A stretch of DNA of 64,000 nt from Ficedula albicollis (GCF_000247815.1 NW_004775938.1:248001-312000), one strand, 5' to 3'. Positions 1 to 13,992 are shown, counted from the first letter of the stretch. A program made the numbers and translations. The notes: generated by a model from the letters alone, not told the origin.

Positions 1-1262
<1,262 letters not shown>

Positions 1263-1313
1263 CGGGGAACGTGCGGGATTGGGGTACGATCCACTCGTTC
1301 AACCCAGGAGCAC

Positions 1314-1954
1314 TGTAACTCTTGTTATAAATAATAAAGAGATTCAGCCGGATTAAATATGATCAAAAGAAGCGATAATTTATTTCGCCACCGAAATACG
1401 GTCCTCGATAGCCACAATCACAAAGGACAGCGCCGAGCCCGGAATCGGCGCCGGGGGAACACGCTCTGATCCGAACTCTATCGCTTCGGATCCCCCAATG
1501 TTCCTTGGCCAGTCCAGTTTTTATACAGTTTTTCTAGCCTGGAGCAGAGGTCTTTCTTTTTGTTGTTCCACATATTCATGTAGTTTTCTTTCCCTGCGTT
1601 GGGCTGGACAAAACCATATTCTGGGAGACGATGAATTCTGATGAGGGCAGGTCTTCGTTTACGGGAAGCTGGCATTGAGATGTATCTCTCGATGGTTCTG
1701 GTTATCTTAATCATCTTGTCCAGCGCTCATCGCTTGGGCGTTCCCTGGACAGTTTCCGAGAGAGCTGTCTCTGTTGGGGCTACTTCTGTTTACTTGTTAA
1801 TCCGAGCTCCTCAGCTTTTGTTGGCGTCACAGTGTTACGATGAAGCCATCTGTATCTCTTCGTCTACGGTTTTCTTTTTGGCTTCCTAGTTTTTTATTAT
1901 TTTATTCATACAAACGCTATTCATTCTACATTAATTCACAACTTACATGAGTTA
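1314..1954 (-). mobile_element. candidate solo LTR or related element, minus strand
   Basis: On the minus strand the segment begins TGTAACTCATGTAA (from 1954) and ends with GAGTTACA (at 1314), giving imperfect inverted ends of about 12 of 14 bases with TG...CA termini as in LTRs. An AATAAA lies near the minus-strand 3' end (about 1380), preceded by a GC hairpin around 1430-1455 (GCGCCGA pairing with TCGGCGC). It is CpG-richer than the DNA to its right. A 78-codon minus-strand open frame (1478-1714) is lysine and arginine rich but matches nothing I know. I see no clear target-site duplication. A non-LTR explanation for the inverted ends remains possible. Confidence 0.45.
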
Positions 1955-1984
1955 CATCGTATCATATATTACACTCTGAACCCG

Positions 1985-2204
1985 TGTGATCCAGCTGCAG
2001 ATCCATTACCTCCCTAGGTAAGCTGTTCCAATGCCTGACCACCCTCACAGTGAGGAAACGCCGTTGGGTGTCTTCCAGCTCAGTTTATTCTGTATGATTC
2101 TGTGTAATCTGAATCTCTCCTTGGTCTCGGTTTTAGGCCATTTTCCCTGGTTCTGCCACTGCAGGCACAGTAGAAGAGAACAGTCCCCACCTCACAACAC
2201 CCTG
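1985..2204 (-). mobile_element. CR1 LINE 3'-region fragment, minus strand
   Basis: The + strand reads as the reverse complement of the CR1 3' region, with the characteristic run 'ctgttccaatgcctgaccac' followed by 'ccctcacagtgagga' and 'taggccattttcc'. It lacks its terminal octamer tail and is diverged. It abuts a + strand CR1 fragment head to head. Confidence 0.7.
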
Positions 2205-2460
2205 CCATCAGGTATTGATAGAACAAGTGGAAACGTTTTGTCAAGGGAGGATTAGACGGGATATTAGGAAAAATTGCTTCATAGAAAGGGCGGTCAAGCA
2301 CTGGAACAGGCTCCTGGGGCAACAGTGGACTTGCCATCCGTGGAAGTGTTCCAAAACCATGTGGTGCATGAAGACATGATTTTGTGGTGGATCTTAGGTT
2401 GAGCTGGACTTGATGATCTTGGTGGTATTTTCCAACCTTAAGAATTCCCATTCTCATCTA
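2205..2460 (+). mobile_element. CR1 LINE 3'-end fragment, plus strand
   Basis: Shows the CR1 3' end landmarks in order: 'ggatattaggaaaaattgct', 'gcactggaacaggctcctgg', 'ttgatgatcttggtggtatt' and 'tccaacctt'. It is diverged, and only a vestige of the octamer tail remains. It shares its 5' side with the minus-strand fragment to the left, so the two point outwards. Confidence 0.75.
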
Positions 2461-2761
2461 ACAATAAATTTAACAAATACATCCTGGTGGCAGTTTACCT
2501 TGTAAGAACTCTGACTCCTTTGCTACTTTACTCTGTACTTCCCTGAAACTGTATTTTTTTCATGTTACTCAAGCTGGTGAGCTCTCAACCCCACCTTCTG
2601 CAAACCTATGCCTACCTTCATCATCAACCATTCCTTTTCCCCTTAAGTGGGTTTACTTGGTACCTCAGATTGACTTCACACCTAAGTACCTCTGGGATCT
2701 AGAAAGCATCGTGTGATTGCCATTACCAGGCAATACAATATGTAGATATCTTTGGATTTTT

Positions 2762-3053
<292 letters not shown>

Positions 3054-3944
3054 AGTGTTAAAAGAGATGACAAATAGCAGCATGTTTACACTTGCATGTT
3101 TCTCTACAATTCTCAGAAGGCATCTAAACATTCAGGTTTTCAAAGCTTTGCATTACCCAAAAGTATTAAGTGAATTTTTCCTGAGGCCACTTAAACAAAC
3201 TACTGCTCCCACTTTCACAGCTCCCAAGCTCTTTAAGCTCTTCTTATCTGTTGAAATTGTTTCGTATCTTTCCTTCTGAGGGCAAACTGCTTTCAACTTC
3301 CACTACTAAGATATGTGGAAATATGCTGGTTTTGTGTCCAGGGTCACATTGAACAGAGAAGCTGACTCTAGCCCTCAGCTTATTCCGTTGGAATATATCC
3401 ATTTTCTGCTGGGTTTCCACTTAAAGAAATTGTAATTCCAAAGAGTATTGTAGGCTACTCTCTCTATGTGTTTCCCTTTACTGCTTCTTGCTTTCCCTCA
3501 CAGGTTTCTAAAAAAAAATAATTTTAACGCAGCCTTGTCACAGTAGCAGTAGCAGTAAGCCTAAATATAGAAATGCAGTATAAATATTTAAAAGATTCTC
3601 TTTATGAGGCAAGCTTTTCTAAGTACTTTCCAGGGCAGCAGCATGTGTGTGGGAGCATGGGGACTAGAAGGACTGCTGCGCTAAGAATTTCGCTCAGGAG
3701 GGGGTAATGTGTCTACAACACTCTTCCAGGAAGTTTATTTTGGTGAGAACAATTTTAAATTGGAAAAGGATTGTACAAAGAAAGAGCTCCTAGTAATATC
3801 AGCTAAGCTGTTAGCTCTCTGCAGATGACACACTTTTTGTGTTCACTTTGCAGGCAAAGTTGTCATCTCAAGTCACTTGGTGCTGGAGATTCTACATGTC
3901 ACCTTACGTCACTTCTTAAGCCTTGGAAGTCTACTCCATCTTTA
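3054..3944. other. no gene or repeat recognised
   Basis: Ordinary AT-rich intergenic sequence. Short open frames have no codon structure or motifs. I recognise nothing in it. Confidence 0.6.
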
Positions 3945-4062
3945 GAATTCTGAAATATCTTGGGCTGGAAGTGATCTGTAAGGATCCTTTAGTCCAACTC
4001 CCTGCTCCTCTCAGGACTACTCAAAACTACAGCTACAAGCCTTCATAGGACTGTTTTTTTTA
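3945..4062 (-). mobile_element. short CR1 LINE 3' fragment, minus strand
   Basis: The stretch 'gggctggaagtgatctgtaa' then 'ggatcctttagtccaactcc' is the reverse complement of the CR1 3' end. It is old and truncated, and its octamer tail is almost lost. Confidence 0.6.
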
Positions 4063-4849
4063 AATGAATGTATTTGGACGAAGGGGCAAGTGTAACGAGA
4101 TTTTTCTCGATATTTCTTGAGCTTCTGCAAATACGTCTGTTTCTGAAATTGCAGTTATAAATGACACTAAGATAGTCAGTCCTTCATCCCTGCTGTGTCA
4201 GAATGGTATCAGGCTAGATTGCCTGAGAAGCACATTTGCCGTTCCCTAGTTTGAGCTAATATAATAGTACATATTGTGAGAACAGTGACGGGGGAGACGT
4301 TTCAGCTCAGGTATTCAGGCTGGGTTTGTCATTGATTTGTGTGGCATCGGGCAAGTAATTTGAGCAAGGTTATTCCTTCTCCATCAGTAAAGTAAGAAGC
4401 TATTTCACAGGTATGTCAGAGAATCAATTAGAGGTTTTTACAGCATTTGAAATCTGTTAAACACCCTAATTGTTAGGGTGAAAAGCCACATAAAGTGTGA
4501 CACAGTATTTCAGTTAATAAAAGAGAAGGTGTTGCTTGGATAGTAGATACAGATACCACAAAATCTTTCCTTTCATTCCGTATTTCCTGGTTCTCTCTTC
4601 TGCCTGATGACAGTTTATTTCCACTTTTCCAAAGTGTTATCCTATTTCAGAAATTAATAGCAGCAGAGGAATTTTCAGTCTTTCTGTCATGGGAGAGAAA
4701 GCAACTTTCCTGTAATAAGATCCTGGGATGCTCCAACTACTCCAGTTCTGCATCCTGTACTCCCACAGGTATAAAATAAATTGTTACAGAATGCTGTTTC
4801 TTCCTACCTGCAGAGCTGGCATGTTACATATATTGCTTTTCTGTTTTTC
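4063..4849. other. no gene recognised; small hairpin inside
   Basis: Unassigned intergenic DNA. The only structure noticed is a perfect 8-bp inverted repeat, CACCCTAA and TTAGGGTG, with a 3-base loop at 4462-4480. The TTAGGG core looks like one telomere repeat unit but does not recur. Confidence 0.5.
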
Positions 4850-5278
4850 ATACACTTGCCACGCTGTCAAGGAAGTTGTGGGTGCATCAGGGCTGGGAGG
4901 AGGCACAACCAGGACAGGTGAGCCCAACTGACTAAAGGGGTATTCCAGACCATGTGACATCATGCTCGGTAGATGAAGCAGAGATAAGAAAGAGGAGGAA
5001 GGAGAACATTCGGAGATACGGCATCTTCTTCTGCAGCTCACTATTACATGTGATGGGGCCCTCTCTCCTGGTGATGGCTGAACAACTGCGTTCCCTTGGG
5101 AAGCAGTGGATTGATTCCTTGTTTTGCTTGTGTGCATGGTTTTTGCATTCCCTGTTGAACTGTCAGTATCTCAGCCCATGAGTTTTCTGGCTTTTACCAT
5201 TCCAGTCCTGGGGCAGTGAGGCAGTAAGCGAGCAGCTGTCTGGAGCTTGGCTACTGGCTGGGCTTTTAAACCATGACA
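4850..5278 (+). mobile_element. avian endogenous retrovirus LTR (ERVL-like), plus strand
   Basis: Carries landmarks of a common avian LTR: 'caccaggacaggtgag'-like U3, 'gaccatgtgacatcatgctc' before the place of a TATA box (here mutated), 'ttccttgttttgcttgtgtg' in R, and a terminal 'ggcttttaaaccatgaca' ending in the expected ACA at 5278. The left boundary is uncertain. No internal retroviral sequence follows, so it is a solo LTR or a fragment. Its last 80 bases are included in a 792-bp tandem duplication. Confidence 0.65.
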
Positions 5279-6782
5279 CCCTGTCAACCCAACACCCCTT
5301 TAACTTTAGTAACGTACAAAAAAGTGCCACATGATTGCTCTAGCAGTCTTTCTTAATGGCTGTGATCCTTTTACTAAAATTCTATATTATTGTCTATGTT
5401 TAAATGCAAAAAATAACCTTACTATTTGTACTTACCTATATTTGTAACTTATGCCTTCATAAAAACCATGTTTAGACTCTCCCATGAGCCTGTGTATACT
5501 GGCTCCATGTAGAGGTGCACTGAACAATTATGCTACGTTTTAAGCAAAACTAAAATTATCCTCACCTGTGGAAGCAGATTTGTTAGTTATTGAGTTTTTT
5601 TCCATAAGAAGAAATGAAAGATTGAGTTGCAAAGGACAGCTTTTTATTTTTTCAATTTTAAACATGAAAATACTATATTACATGAAAACATGTAATAATT
5701 TCCATGTTTAGTTAATTACATCTAACTTCCATAATGGTTCTCAGTAATGATGGAGCTTAGGTTTCTGCAGTATCTCTTTGGCTGTTGATGGACAAAAGTT
5801 ACATATTGAAAAACATCTTTGTATTTTTGAAGCTGCTTAGGTATCCTTTGGATGTTTGCATAGGTGCTTCTACACCAGCCAGGGAAAGGAAAAAACCATT
5901 ATAAGAATGAACAAACAGGAAAATATAACTACACTCTTAATACCTACAGAACTTCCTCTGAGACCAGTCATGTAACCTGCGCAGGATAAGATTCCAGTCC
6001 TGGGGCAGTGAGGCAGTAAGCGAGCAGCTGTCTGGAGCTTGGCTACTGGCTGGGCTTTTAAACCATGACACCCTGTCAACCCAACACCCCTTTAACTTTA
6101 GTAACGTACAAAAAAGTGCCACATGATTGCTCTAGCAGTCTTTCTTAATGGCTGTGATCCTTTTACTAAAATTCTATATTATTGTCTATGTTTAAATGCA
6201 AAAAATAACCTTACTATTTGTACTTACCTATATTTGTAACTTATGCCTTCATAAAAACCATGTTTAGACTCTCCCATGAGCCTGTGTATACTGGCTCCAT
6301 GTAGAGGTGCACTGAACAATTATGCTACGTTTTAAGCAAAACTAAAATTATCCTCACCTGTGGAAGCAGATTTGTTAGTTATTGAGTTTTTTTCCATAAG
6401 AAGAAATGAAAGATTGAGTTGCAAAGGACAGCTTTTTATTTTTTCAATTTTAAACATGAAAATACTATATTACATGAAAACATGTAATAATTTCCATGTT
6501 TAGTTAATTACATCTAACTTCCATAATGGTTCTCAGTAATGATGGAGCTTAGGTTTCTGCAGTATCTCTTTGGCTGTTGATGGACAAAAGTTACATATTG
6601 AAAAACATCTTTGTATTTTTGAAGCTGCTTAGGTATCCTTTGGATGTTTGCATAGGTGCTTCTACACCAGCCAGGGAAAGGAAAAAACCATTATAAGAAT
6701 GAACAAACAGGAAAATATAACTACACTCTTAATACCTACAGAACTTCCTCTGAGACCAGTCATGTAACCTGCGCAGGATAAG
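5199..6782. repeat. tandem duplication, 2 copies of 792 bp
   Basis: 5199-5990 is repeated at 5991-6782, with no difference that I can see by eye. The unit begins inside the U5 of an LTR ('attccagtcctggggcagtg') and ends at 'ctgcgcaggataag', so it combines 80 bases of LTR and about 710 bases of unique-looking AT-rich DNA. It contains no credible gene. It may be a very recent duplication, or two overlapping contig ends laid end to end. Confidence 0.9.
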
Positions 6783-9700
6783 CCCAGCTGTTGCACAGAG
6801 GACTGTCTTTCATTTCAAATTTGGGTAATTTTTTGTGCTGTGTACTCTGCAATTTTTAAATAAACAGTTAGTAACACTGTTGAGGAATGCATCATTCTTA
6901 CTCATTTCAATAAAATAATTTCTGTGTTTGTGGTTATCAGTTCCAGTGGCTTAATATAAAACACCTGTAAGCAATATGTAAGCTATAGATTGGTCTTTTC
7001 AAGGAATGTTTATATAATAAAGCTTATAAAATAATAATAGTGGAAGTTACTTTGAATTTAGAATTTTCATGTAAGTTTCCTGGGGAAAAAATATTTCCAT
7101 GTAAGTTGCCAAAAAAAAAATTCTTTTTGACCTGCATTTTTAAATTAATATCTTCATAAATTGTGTCATTGAGAACTGAAAAGTAAGGAGAGAAAATGCT
7201 GCTTCATGTAATGGATGTATCTTTATCTAAGATGTGGCCAGATCCTAGACATCAGACCTGTATGATGCTAATTAAGTTTTAAAATACCTGCTTACATGGT
7301 GCCATCAAATCTGTACACGCTTGCTGACTGTACAGGAACTAGTATTTGCATGATAGACATATAAAATGTATTTACAAAATGAGTAACTGTGTCTAAGGTC
7401 ATATTTACACATTCTGTATATGATAATTGTGATGATTCCTATTTTTGTGTGTATATACTCATATGGAACAAATTCCTTCATATGTTACAGTTTAGGTGTC
7501 CTGTTCTACCTACAGTTTAATTTCTAAATGTCTTCCATCATGGGATGAATTTTTTCATTAAAGTGTGTTTCTTAATTAGAAAGAAGAAGTGGATTGTTAA
7601 AATCCAATATCTAATTTTGATTCTTATCTGTTTTTGTTATAGGATTCTATGACTTAAGATACTAAATTAATCTAACTGCTAGATTTAATAGGTAAAACAC
7701 TGTGGTTTATATAACTGCCCATACTCCTAAACTTCTTGACCTTATAATGTATTAATTTGAACATTACTTCTCACATAGTCTACTTACAACTCCTTTGATT
7801 ACTATTATGTTTATTGCTTGTAATAGAATTTACTTGTATGAAGCAATTTGTTTAAGCTAGCTGTATTTCTGTTGTTGACTTTGAAATCAGTTCCAGAGCA
7901 GGAAACTACTACGAGTAGGAACATATGTAGTCTATAGTTTTAAGTGATGTAACTCATAGTATAGTTTTTAAGTAATGGATGGTGTAACTCATTCTAGAAT
8001 AACCTAAACATATTCACACAGTGATTATTCAATTTTAACTTACTGTGGATTGAATTCTAAAAGGTATTAAACAATTAAACTAGCTGTCATTTCACTATTT
8101 TATTTAAATCAGAGGTGCCTAAAGATTTAATGGTGATAATGCTGAACCAAATTGCTTTGAAAGGTATGGAAGTTATTATATATATGCTTCAACTGACATT
8201 CATGGTTAGGAAAAGGGGAAGTTCAAACATTGCATCTGATGTATGGCACCTGCTACATAGGGGTAATTACTGCAGCAGCAGTTAGCTACAAATAATACTA
8301 GTTTCATTTGATACTTAAATGATAACTCATTAACACTGTTTAAATTTAATCTGAGATTTTCCAAGATGTGCTGGTGTATTGTTTATAATTTATAGTTAGT
8401 TTGCTGCTTTTTCAGCACCTGTGAATAGCTTTACAACCTTCACTGATAGTGCACAATTTGCAGGGATATCCATTTCCTCATAATGAGCAAAGACATATTG
8501 ATTATTTCTGTAAAACAGTGAAAGATGAGCTGTTTGGAGAACTATATCAATCACAGAGTATATAATACGAATACATGGGGCTTTGGCTGTATTTTCGAAA
8601 TTGTGCTGTGTAAACAGCAGTGTATGTACTTATAACAGTAGCAGGATTTAGCACAGTGAATAGAAAATTAGGGAAGGCTATATACCAGTATCCTCCTAAC
8701 TAATGAAAAGTCGCAGTGTACATGGTAAAAAGGAAACAAGGAGCTGTCTTGGCATACACAAGGAATAGGCACATCTAGTCTCTGTAGCAGGCGAGCATAG
8801 GAGCACCATGATGGAATTAAAGGACTCTGGCTTCTGCTTAAATTTATGTCACAATTCCCAGAGGAACAAAGTCAGACTGGCAGATTTGAGACAAGGCTAA
8901 AGTCCCTTTCTAATGGATTTAGAGCTAGCAGTGGTCTTCACTGGTTTTCACTGTGTAGGTATTTGAGCCTACAGCTCCATCTTTTAATATGGTTTTCACT
9001 GTAGGGAGAGATCTCTCCGTAGCAGCAGATTAGTTCGTGTTACATTGCACAGGAGAAGACAGTGTCCCTTCTCACCCAGAAAGGATGCTTCTCAATATTG
9101 GTGCTTCTGAGGTTTTGTGTATTAGGGGCGTGGGGGACTGAGAGTTTACCTCCTATGCTAACTCGCTAGTCTTAACTGGTTTTGCCTTTGAAAGCCTGGC
9201 TATTCATAGCATCAGTTAAAGCAGATAATAATTGAAAAAGTTACGGGCTTGTTTATGTGATTTACAGCAGTGCACAAAATACTGTTCCAGTCTACAACTG
9301 AACTCACATATCTGTAACTCAGATTTCCTCTGGATTATGTATTCTTGTGGGAAAATTTGCATTGACATAAATTAGTGTTTAGTTACATATGTACCTAACA
9401 GTCTAGTAATTCTGCATTTTCCTTCCTCCTTTGCTTTCTCACCCTTCCAACCATTCTACTGTCCTAACCAGCCAATCCACCTGTTGGCATCACCTCTGTT
9501 TCCCAGGGAATTGAGTACTTGGACAGCAGGAATGCCTGACATTACCTCCTTGTATGAATGACAGTGTTTGGCCACATTCTGCCTTTTTCTATCCCTCAGT
9601 CTGGACGCCAGCATAGCAAGAATATACTCTATTTTTGTTAGAACTTTACCATGCCTCGTCACCTACCTTAAGAGCATGGATCATCTCAGACTCTAGGAAG

Positions 9701-10561
9701 AAATTAAAGCAAGTCCTACCTATCAGGTACAGAAAATATGGCATATTTGAGAGTAGTACCATGTCAGTGGAAAAGCAAGGTCTCAGATGAATTGGTCTAC
9801 AGTGCTAGTGAGAGTACTATACCAACAATTCCGCAAGCAGCAATATGAAAACTTTATTATCAGTGTCACACCAAGAGTTTTACACATTACCAATTGCTTA
9901 AGATCTTAAGTTGTTGAGACTTATTGAAAAACAGCAGTCCTGTTAGCATAGACTTCAATCCAGGCACAGAGTACAAGATACCATGTTTCAGATGTAAAAA
10001 CTGGCATGTTGAAGCAGTAGGAGCTGCCTATCTCCATCTTGCTTTATGAAATCAGCTTCCAGGGTGATAGTGACTCATATGAAGGGCCAAGACAGGTCCA
10101 CATCTGGAAGGAGGGTTGCTCAGCTGTGTCATTAAATGTATTATCATACTTGCCCCCAACAGAGGGGGAAGAAGGGAGATGGGAAACATTTTTCTCTTAG
10201 TTTTATTTTTGTACCTTTGCTTGTATTTTTTGTACGTTCAGTTGTATTTTTTGTCATGTCTTCCTCAGCCTTCATTAAGAGTTATGTTTTCCCTTTGCTA
10301 TTTTGTTGCACAGATTAGCAAAATGTCTTTCAATATTAAGAATTGTGTAATAATGAATTTGGCCTCAAAAGGAAAACTCCTTTTAACTCAATGCCATGCT
10401 GTAATTTTTTTCTAATTCAAAGATAGCACTAAGAGACCTATGTCATCTTTCTGTATCCTTATTTTAAATTAAGAACAGCTGATCTATAATCAAGTGTATC
10501 CAATATGGCTAATAGAAATACTGAAAATTGTTAAGAATGTGGCAAGTTAACTCAGCAATTC
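6783..10561. other. AT-rich intergenic DNA, nothing recognised
   Basis: About 3.8 kb of AT-rich sequence without long open frames, recognisable repeats or RNA genes. Short frames (for example 9456-9662 on the minus strand) have no supporting features. Confidence 0.6.
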
Positions 10562-10836
10562 ATGGAATCATAGTACCACAAAATTATTTGAGTTAAAAGG
10601 AAACTCAAAGATCATCTAATTCCGCCCCTCTCCAAGGTCAAGGACATCTCCCACTATTCCAGGTTGCTCCAAGGTCTGTTCAACCTGGTCTTGAACGCTG
10701 CTGGGGTGGGGCAACCACAGCTTCCCTTGGCCAGGGCTTCACCATCCTTGCAGCGAAGAATATTGTCCTAATATTTAATCTAACCCTACCTTCTCACAAT
10801 TTAAAGCCATTCCCCCTTGTCCTGTCACTCCATGCC
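10562..10836 (-). mobile_element. CR1 LINE 3' part, minus strand (left half of an interrupted element)
   Basis: Reverse-complement CR1: 'ggaatcatagtaccacaaaa' at the 3' tail, then 'caacctggtcttgaacgctg' and 'ttaaagccattcccccttgt'. It is interrupted at 10836 by an LTR and resumes at 11354 in the same order and orientation, so one CR1 was split by the later insertion. Confidence 0.8.
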
Positions 10837-11353
10837 TATTGGGGATTGTCTTTTTTTTTCTTTTTCACTTTGCCTGTGGAATTTTTCCCATTGAATGCTA
10901 AGAAGAACTGATAGCTAAGTCCTTGAGATTGGGGATGGGAAACCTCTCTGGTTTTTGGGAGTTTCTCTCGGAGGGAGGGGGACACTGTGAGATGTAGAAG
11001 TGAATAAAAGGGGAGTGGGGGCTGCTGTTGTCTCTCACTTGCTCTTGGCTTCGGAGGAGGATATAGATTGATATAGATTGATATAGATTGATAGAGATAT
11101 AGATTGATATAGAACTGGTTGATACAGGTTGATATAGAACTGGACTCCTCTGCTGGGTGTTAATGCCATAGCTGTTGTTGTTTGTTTGCCTTGTTACACA
11201 CACTAGTAAAAGTTGTTATTCCTATCCCCACAGCTTTGCCTGAGAGCCCCTTAATTTCAACATCATACTAATTCAGAGGGAGGGGTTTACTTTCTCCATT
11301 TCAAGGGAGGGCCCTGCTTTCCCTACCAGACACCTGTCTTTCAAACCAGGACA
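10837..11353 (+). mobile_element. solo LTR nested in a CR1, plus strand, with 5-bp target duplication
   Basis: The 517-bp segment is flanked by ATGCC on both sides (10832-10836 and 11354-11358). It ends 'ctttcaaaccaggaca', the ending shared with the LTRs at 13.3 and 35.4 kb, and carries 'ttgcctgagagccccttaat' in U5. A TATA-like gaataaaagg lies near 11003 and a poly(A)-signal-like agtaaa near 11203. It starts TATTGG, which may be a mutated TG start. The CR1 continues on both sides, so this is younger than the CR1. A 5-bp duplication fits ERVL-type integration. Confidence 0.75.
11060..11143. repeat. 10-bp tandem repeat inside LTR (atatagattg)n
   Basis: Three perfect units of atatagattg, followed by several degenerate ones (gatatagaactg, gatacagg), lie between the TATA-like box and the poly(A) region of the LTR. 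It is a minisatellite grown inside the LTR. Confidence 0.8.
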
Positions 11354-11590
11354 ATGCCTCTGCCCATAGTTCCTCTCCAGCTTTGGAGCCCCTTCAGATG
11401 CTGGAAGGGGCTCTAGGGTTTCCCCAGAGCCTTCTCTTCTCTTCTCCAGCAGAGGAGCTCCAGCCCTCTGACTCTCATTGTGGTGTCCTCTGGACTTGCT
11501 CCAACAGATCCACATCTTTCTTATATTATGGACCCTAGAGGTGAACACAGGGCAGGGTCTCACCAGAGCAGAGCAGAGGGCGAGAATCAA
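11354..11590 (-). mobile_element. CR1 LINE, minus strand (right half of interrupted element)
   Basis: Continues the CR1 from 10836: 'agttcctctccagctttgga', 'ccccagagccttctcttctc' and 'ctctggacttgctccaacag' are the reverse complement of the CR1 3' coding end and untranslated region. Truncated at about 11590. Confidence 0.8.
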
Positions 11591-13281
11591 TTTTTTTTTC
11601 CTATTCTAAGTCATCTCATTTTTCAAGAACTGATTCCCTCTGCTTGTAGACATGGAGGATGAAGGGTGAAAAAAACCAAAGTAATCCAATGGGATGTGTC
11701 ATTCCTTAAAACCTATTTAGGTAAGGTAAGGAACAACTGCTAACAGTGTTCCTGTACAGACCCACTCAGTTTGGAAGAGTCATTTCAGTGGAACATCAGA
11801 GTAATGTGAAGTAGTCAACACCGAGACATTTTAAAAGCTGCTGGGAGAATCAGATTTGAACAAACAAGGAATATCAACTCACCCTTGTTTTGATTGCTTA
11901 AGATTCTATTGCTTTGGGAAAGAAATGTTTGTGTTAATTTGAAATCGTTTGGTTCTGTCCTGATTTTCATGTTACATGGTAAGTACAATATGTTGTCATA
12001 ATTTAAAAAGTTAATTCAATCCCTTGAGTTTTCCTTTTCAGGTATTTTGAGAGGGTAACACAGAGCAAACCCAAATGCCAAAGCCTCTATGTATTTTATG
12101 AAACATTTAAACCTTTTCAGATTTTCACTCAGTATGCATAAAAAGGGCATTATAGTCTCACCCTGATGCAAGCTGTTTTCACAGTTTTGTTTTCAAATAG
12201 GATCTGATCCACTACAGGCTCTCTGTAGTGAAAACCGTATAATGCAACGTGACTTACAGTTAGAGAGGATGTGTTGCACAATTGTTAATGCTCTCTGAAC
12301 ATATAATTATGCTTTTTGCGTTTCTTTGTGGGGTTTTTTTTTCCAATGAAGATCACTGTGTCTTTTATTCAGAGTATGCAAACTACTTGGTAGTATGCCA
12401 TGAATATTTCTCCCCACATGTCATACTGGCTGGAAATTACATAGAAACAAAAAAGAAATGGTTGTAAGAGCAGAGTTCGAAATAATCCTAAATACTGCCT
12501 GGAAGAAAATGGTATGAATGCTGCATCTGACCTACCATATTGCAGTTTTTTCTTTAAAAAACTGAATTATTTGAGTGCAAGTACCTATTAAAAGCAAAAT
12601 CTATTAAAAGCAAAGAAAAAAACTTAACAAAAAAACCCAAACCAAACAAAAAAAAAAAAAAAAAACCAAAACCTTTGGCAACAAAAAACAACAAAAAAAT
12701 CCCTCACTAATTTATGATAAAACATTCAAATACTGTGCAGTGAAACATGGCACTAAAGTCTATTGAAATGTTCCTCTATTGCAGGCTAGATTCCCTAAAA
12801 CCAATATGTAATATGATGCTTATTTGAATAGCTGTGAGATGACAAAGTACATAAAAAAAGAAGGTAACTGAGGAGGAGGAAGAGGAAACTGGATAAAGTG
12901 CTTTAAATCTATATGCTGCTGTTAGAAGAAGAAGAACAAGAAAAAAATTATGTATCTTGAATGACTAACATCAAGTTCATTTTCTGCTTTGGCAGTTAAT
13001 ACTTAATTCTGATTTCATAAAAGGAACAATGCTTAATGTTTAATCATTGAAAGGTGGCAATAATTTCTTAAATTAAAAAGTGTTACTGCAATTATTTTAT
13101 ATAGATGATTCCAGATACATGGAATTGTGTTTTAAGCATTCTCACTTGGGCAAAATCACATTACACCAGAGTGTATCTGTTCTCTTTAGTTCTTGACTAT
13201 ACAAACTTCATGTATATATGTCTATACATACATACACACTTCATAGAGGTACTTGTACTTGGCTACACTTTAATATATACT
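11591..13281. other. intergenic DNA with A-rich tract
   Basis: No gene recognised. Contains an A-rich simple stretch at about 12605-12700 (runs of A broken by C, such as aaaccaaacaaa). The rest is unremarkable AT-rich sequence. Confidence 0.6.
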
Positions 13282-13992
13282 TGTCTTAGGTTGCAATACA
13301 GAATGTGACCAAAAGTATGTATTCTATCACCAAGTATGTATTCTATCACCATCAATACAGAATGTGACCAAAAGTATGTATTCTATCACCATCTGTTAAA
13401 ACCAGCTGGGGCAATCATCTTTATCTTTTCCACAACCCATCCTCCCTCCAGGAACATGTCATCTGCTGCTGGCCCATTGAGTCCCAGTGAATGACTGATA
13501 AAATTACATCATCCCACTGGGAGATGCTCCAGCCAGGGGGAGGAGCCAAATCTTTCCCACCTAGATAAAAGCTGAGATTTGGAACACCAAAAAAGTGGCA
13601 TTTTTTCCACTGGATTCCAGAGGAAAGCTGGCCCTTTTCACATCATCCCTGAGGAAAACTGCACCTTCTACAGGAGCACTGCTTCAGCTGAACCACATCT
13701 GCCACTGCAGGAGGATGCAGCCAGCATTTAATGGGACTGCTACCAACATCCTGACTGACTGACAGGTGTCAGATTGGATTCTGACTCTGTCAGATTTGGG
13801 ATTGTTCTTTGTAATACTGCATTTCTATTTTAATTTTTCTAGTAATGAACTGTTATTCCTATTTCCATATCTTTGCCTGAGAGCCCCTTAATTTCAAAAT
13901 TATAATAATTTAGATGGAGGGGCTTTGAATTCTCCATTTCAAAGAGATGCTCCTGCCTCTCTTAGCAAACTCCTGTCTTTCAAACCAAAACA
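13282..13992 (+). mobile_element. solo LTR (ERVL-like), plus strand
   Basis: Starts TGTCTTAGG and ends 'tctttcaaaccaaaaca', in TG...CA form. The immediate flanks atact and ctact match at four of five positions, a plausible decayed 5-bp target duplication. Inside are a TATA-like tagataaaagctgag (about 13562), a poly(A) region 'tctagtaatgaactgttatt' and a U5 with 'ttgcctgagagccccttaat'. It is the same family as the LTR at 35366-36487 and is uninterrupted, so it shows what that copy should look like. A partial internal duplication lies near its left end (13294-13390). Confidence 0.75.
13294..13390. repeat. short partial tandem duplication in LTR 5' end
   Basis: The phrase caatacagaatgtgacc followed by aaaagtatgtattctatcac occurs twice, 59 bases apart. 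A shorter copy of aagtatgtattctatcacc lies between them. The related LTR at 35.4 kb has this part only once. Confidence 0.8.

Noticed and set aside
1314..1954. DNA transposon with terminal inverted repeats
   Set aside because: TG...CA ends, an AATAAA near one end and lack of a target duplication or transposase fit an LTR somewhat better. Not excluded.
4462..4480. Interstitial telomere repeat (TTAGGG)
   Set aside because: Only a single unit within a short hairpin; no array.
13294..13390. CRISPR-like short repeats
   Set aside because: A local duplication inside an LTR in a vertebrate genome. There is no regular spacer pattern.
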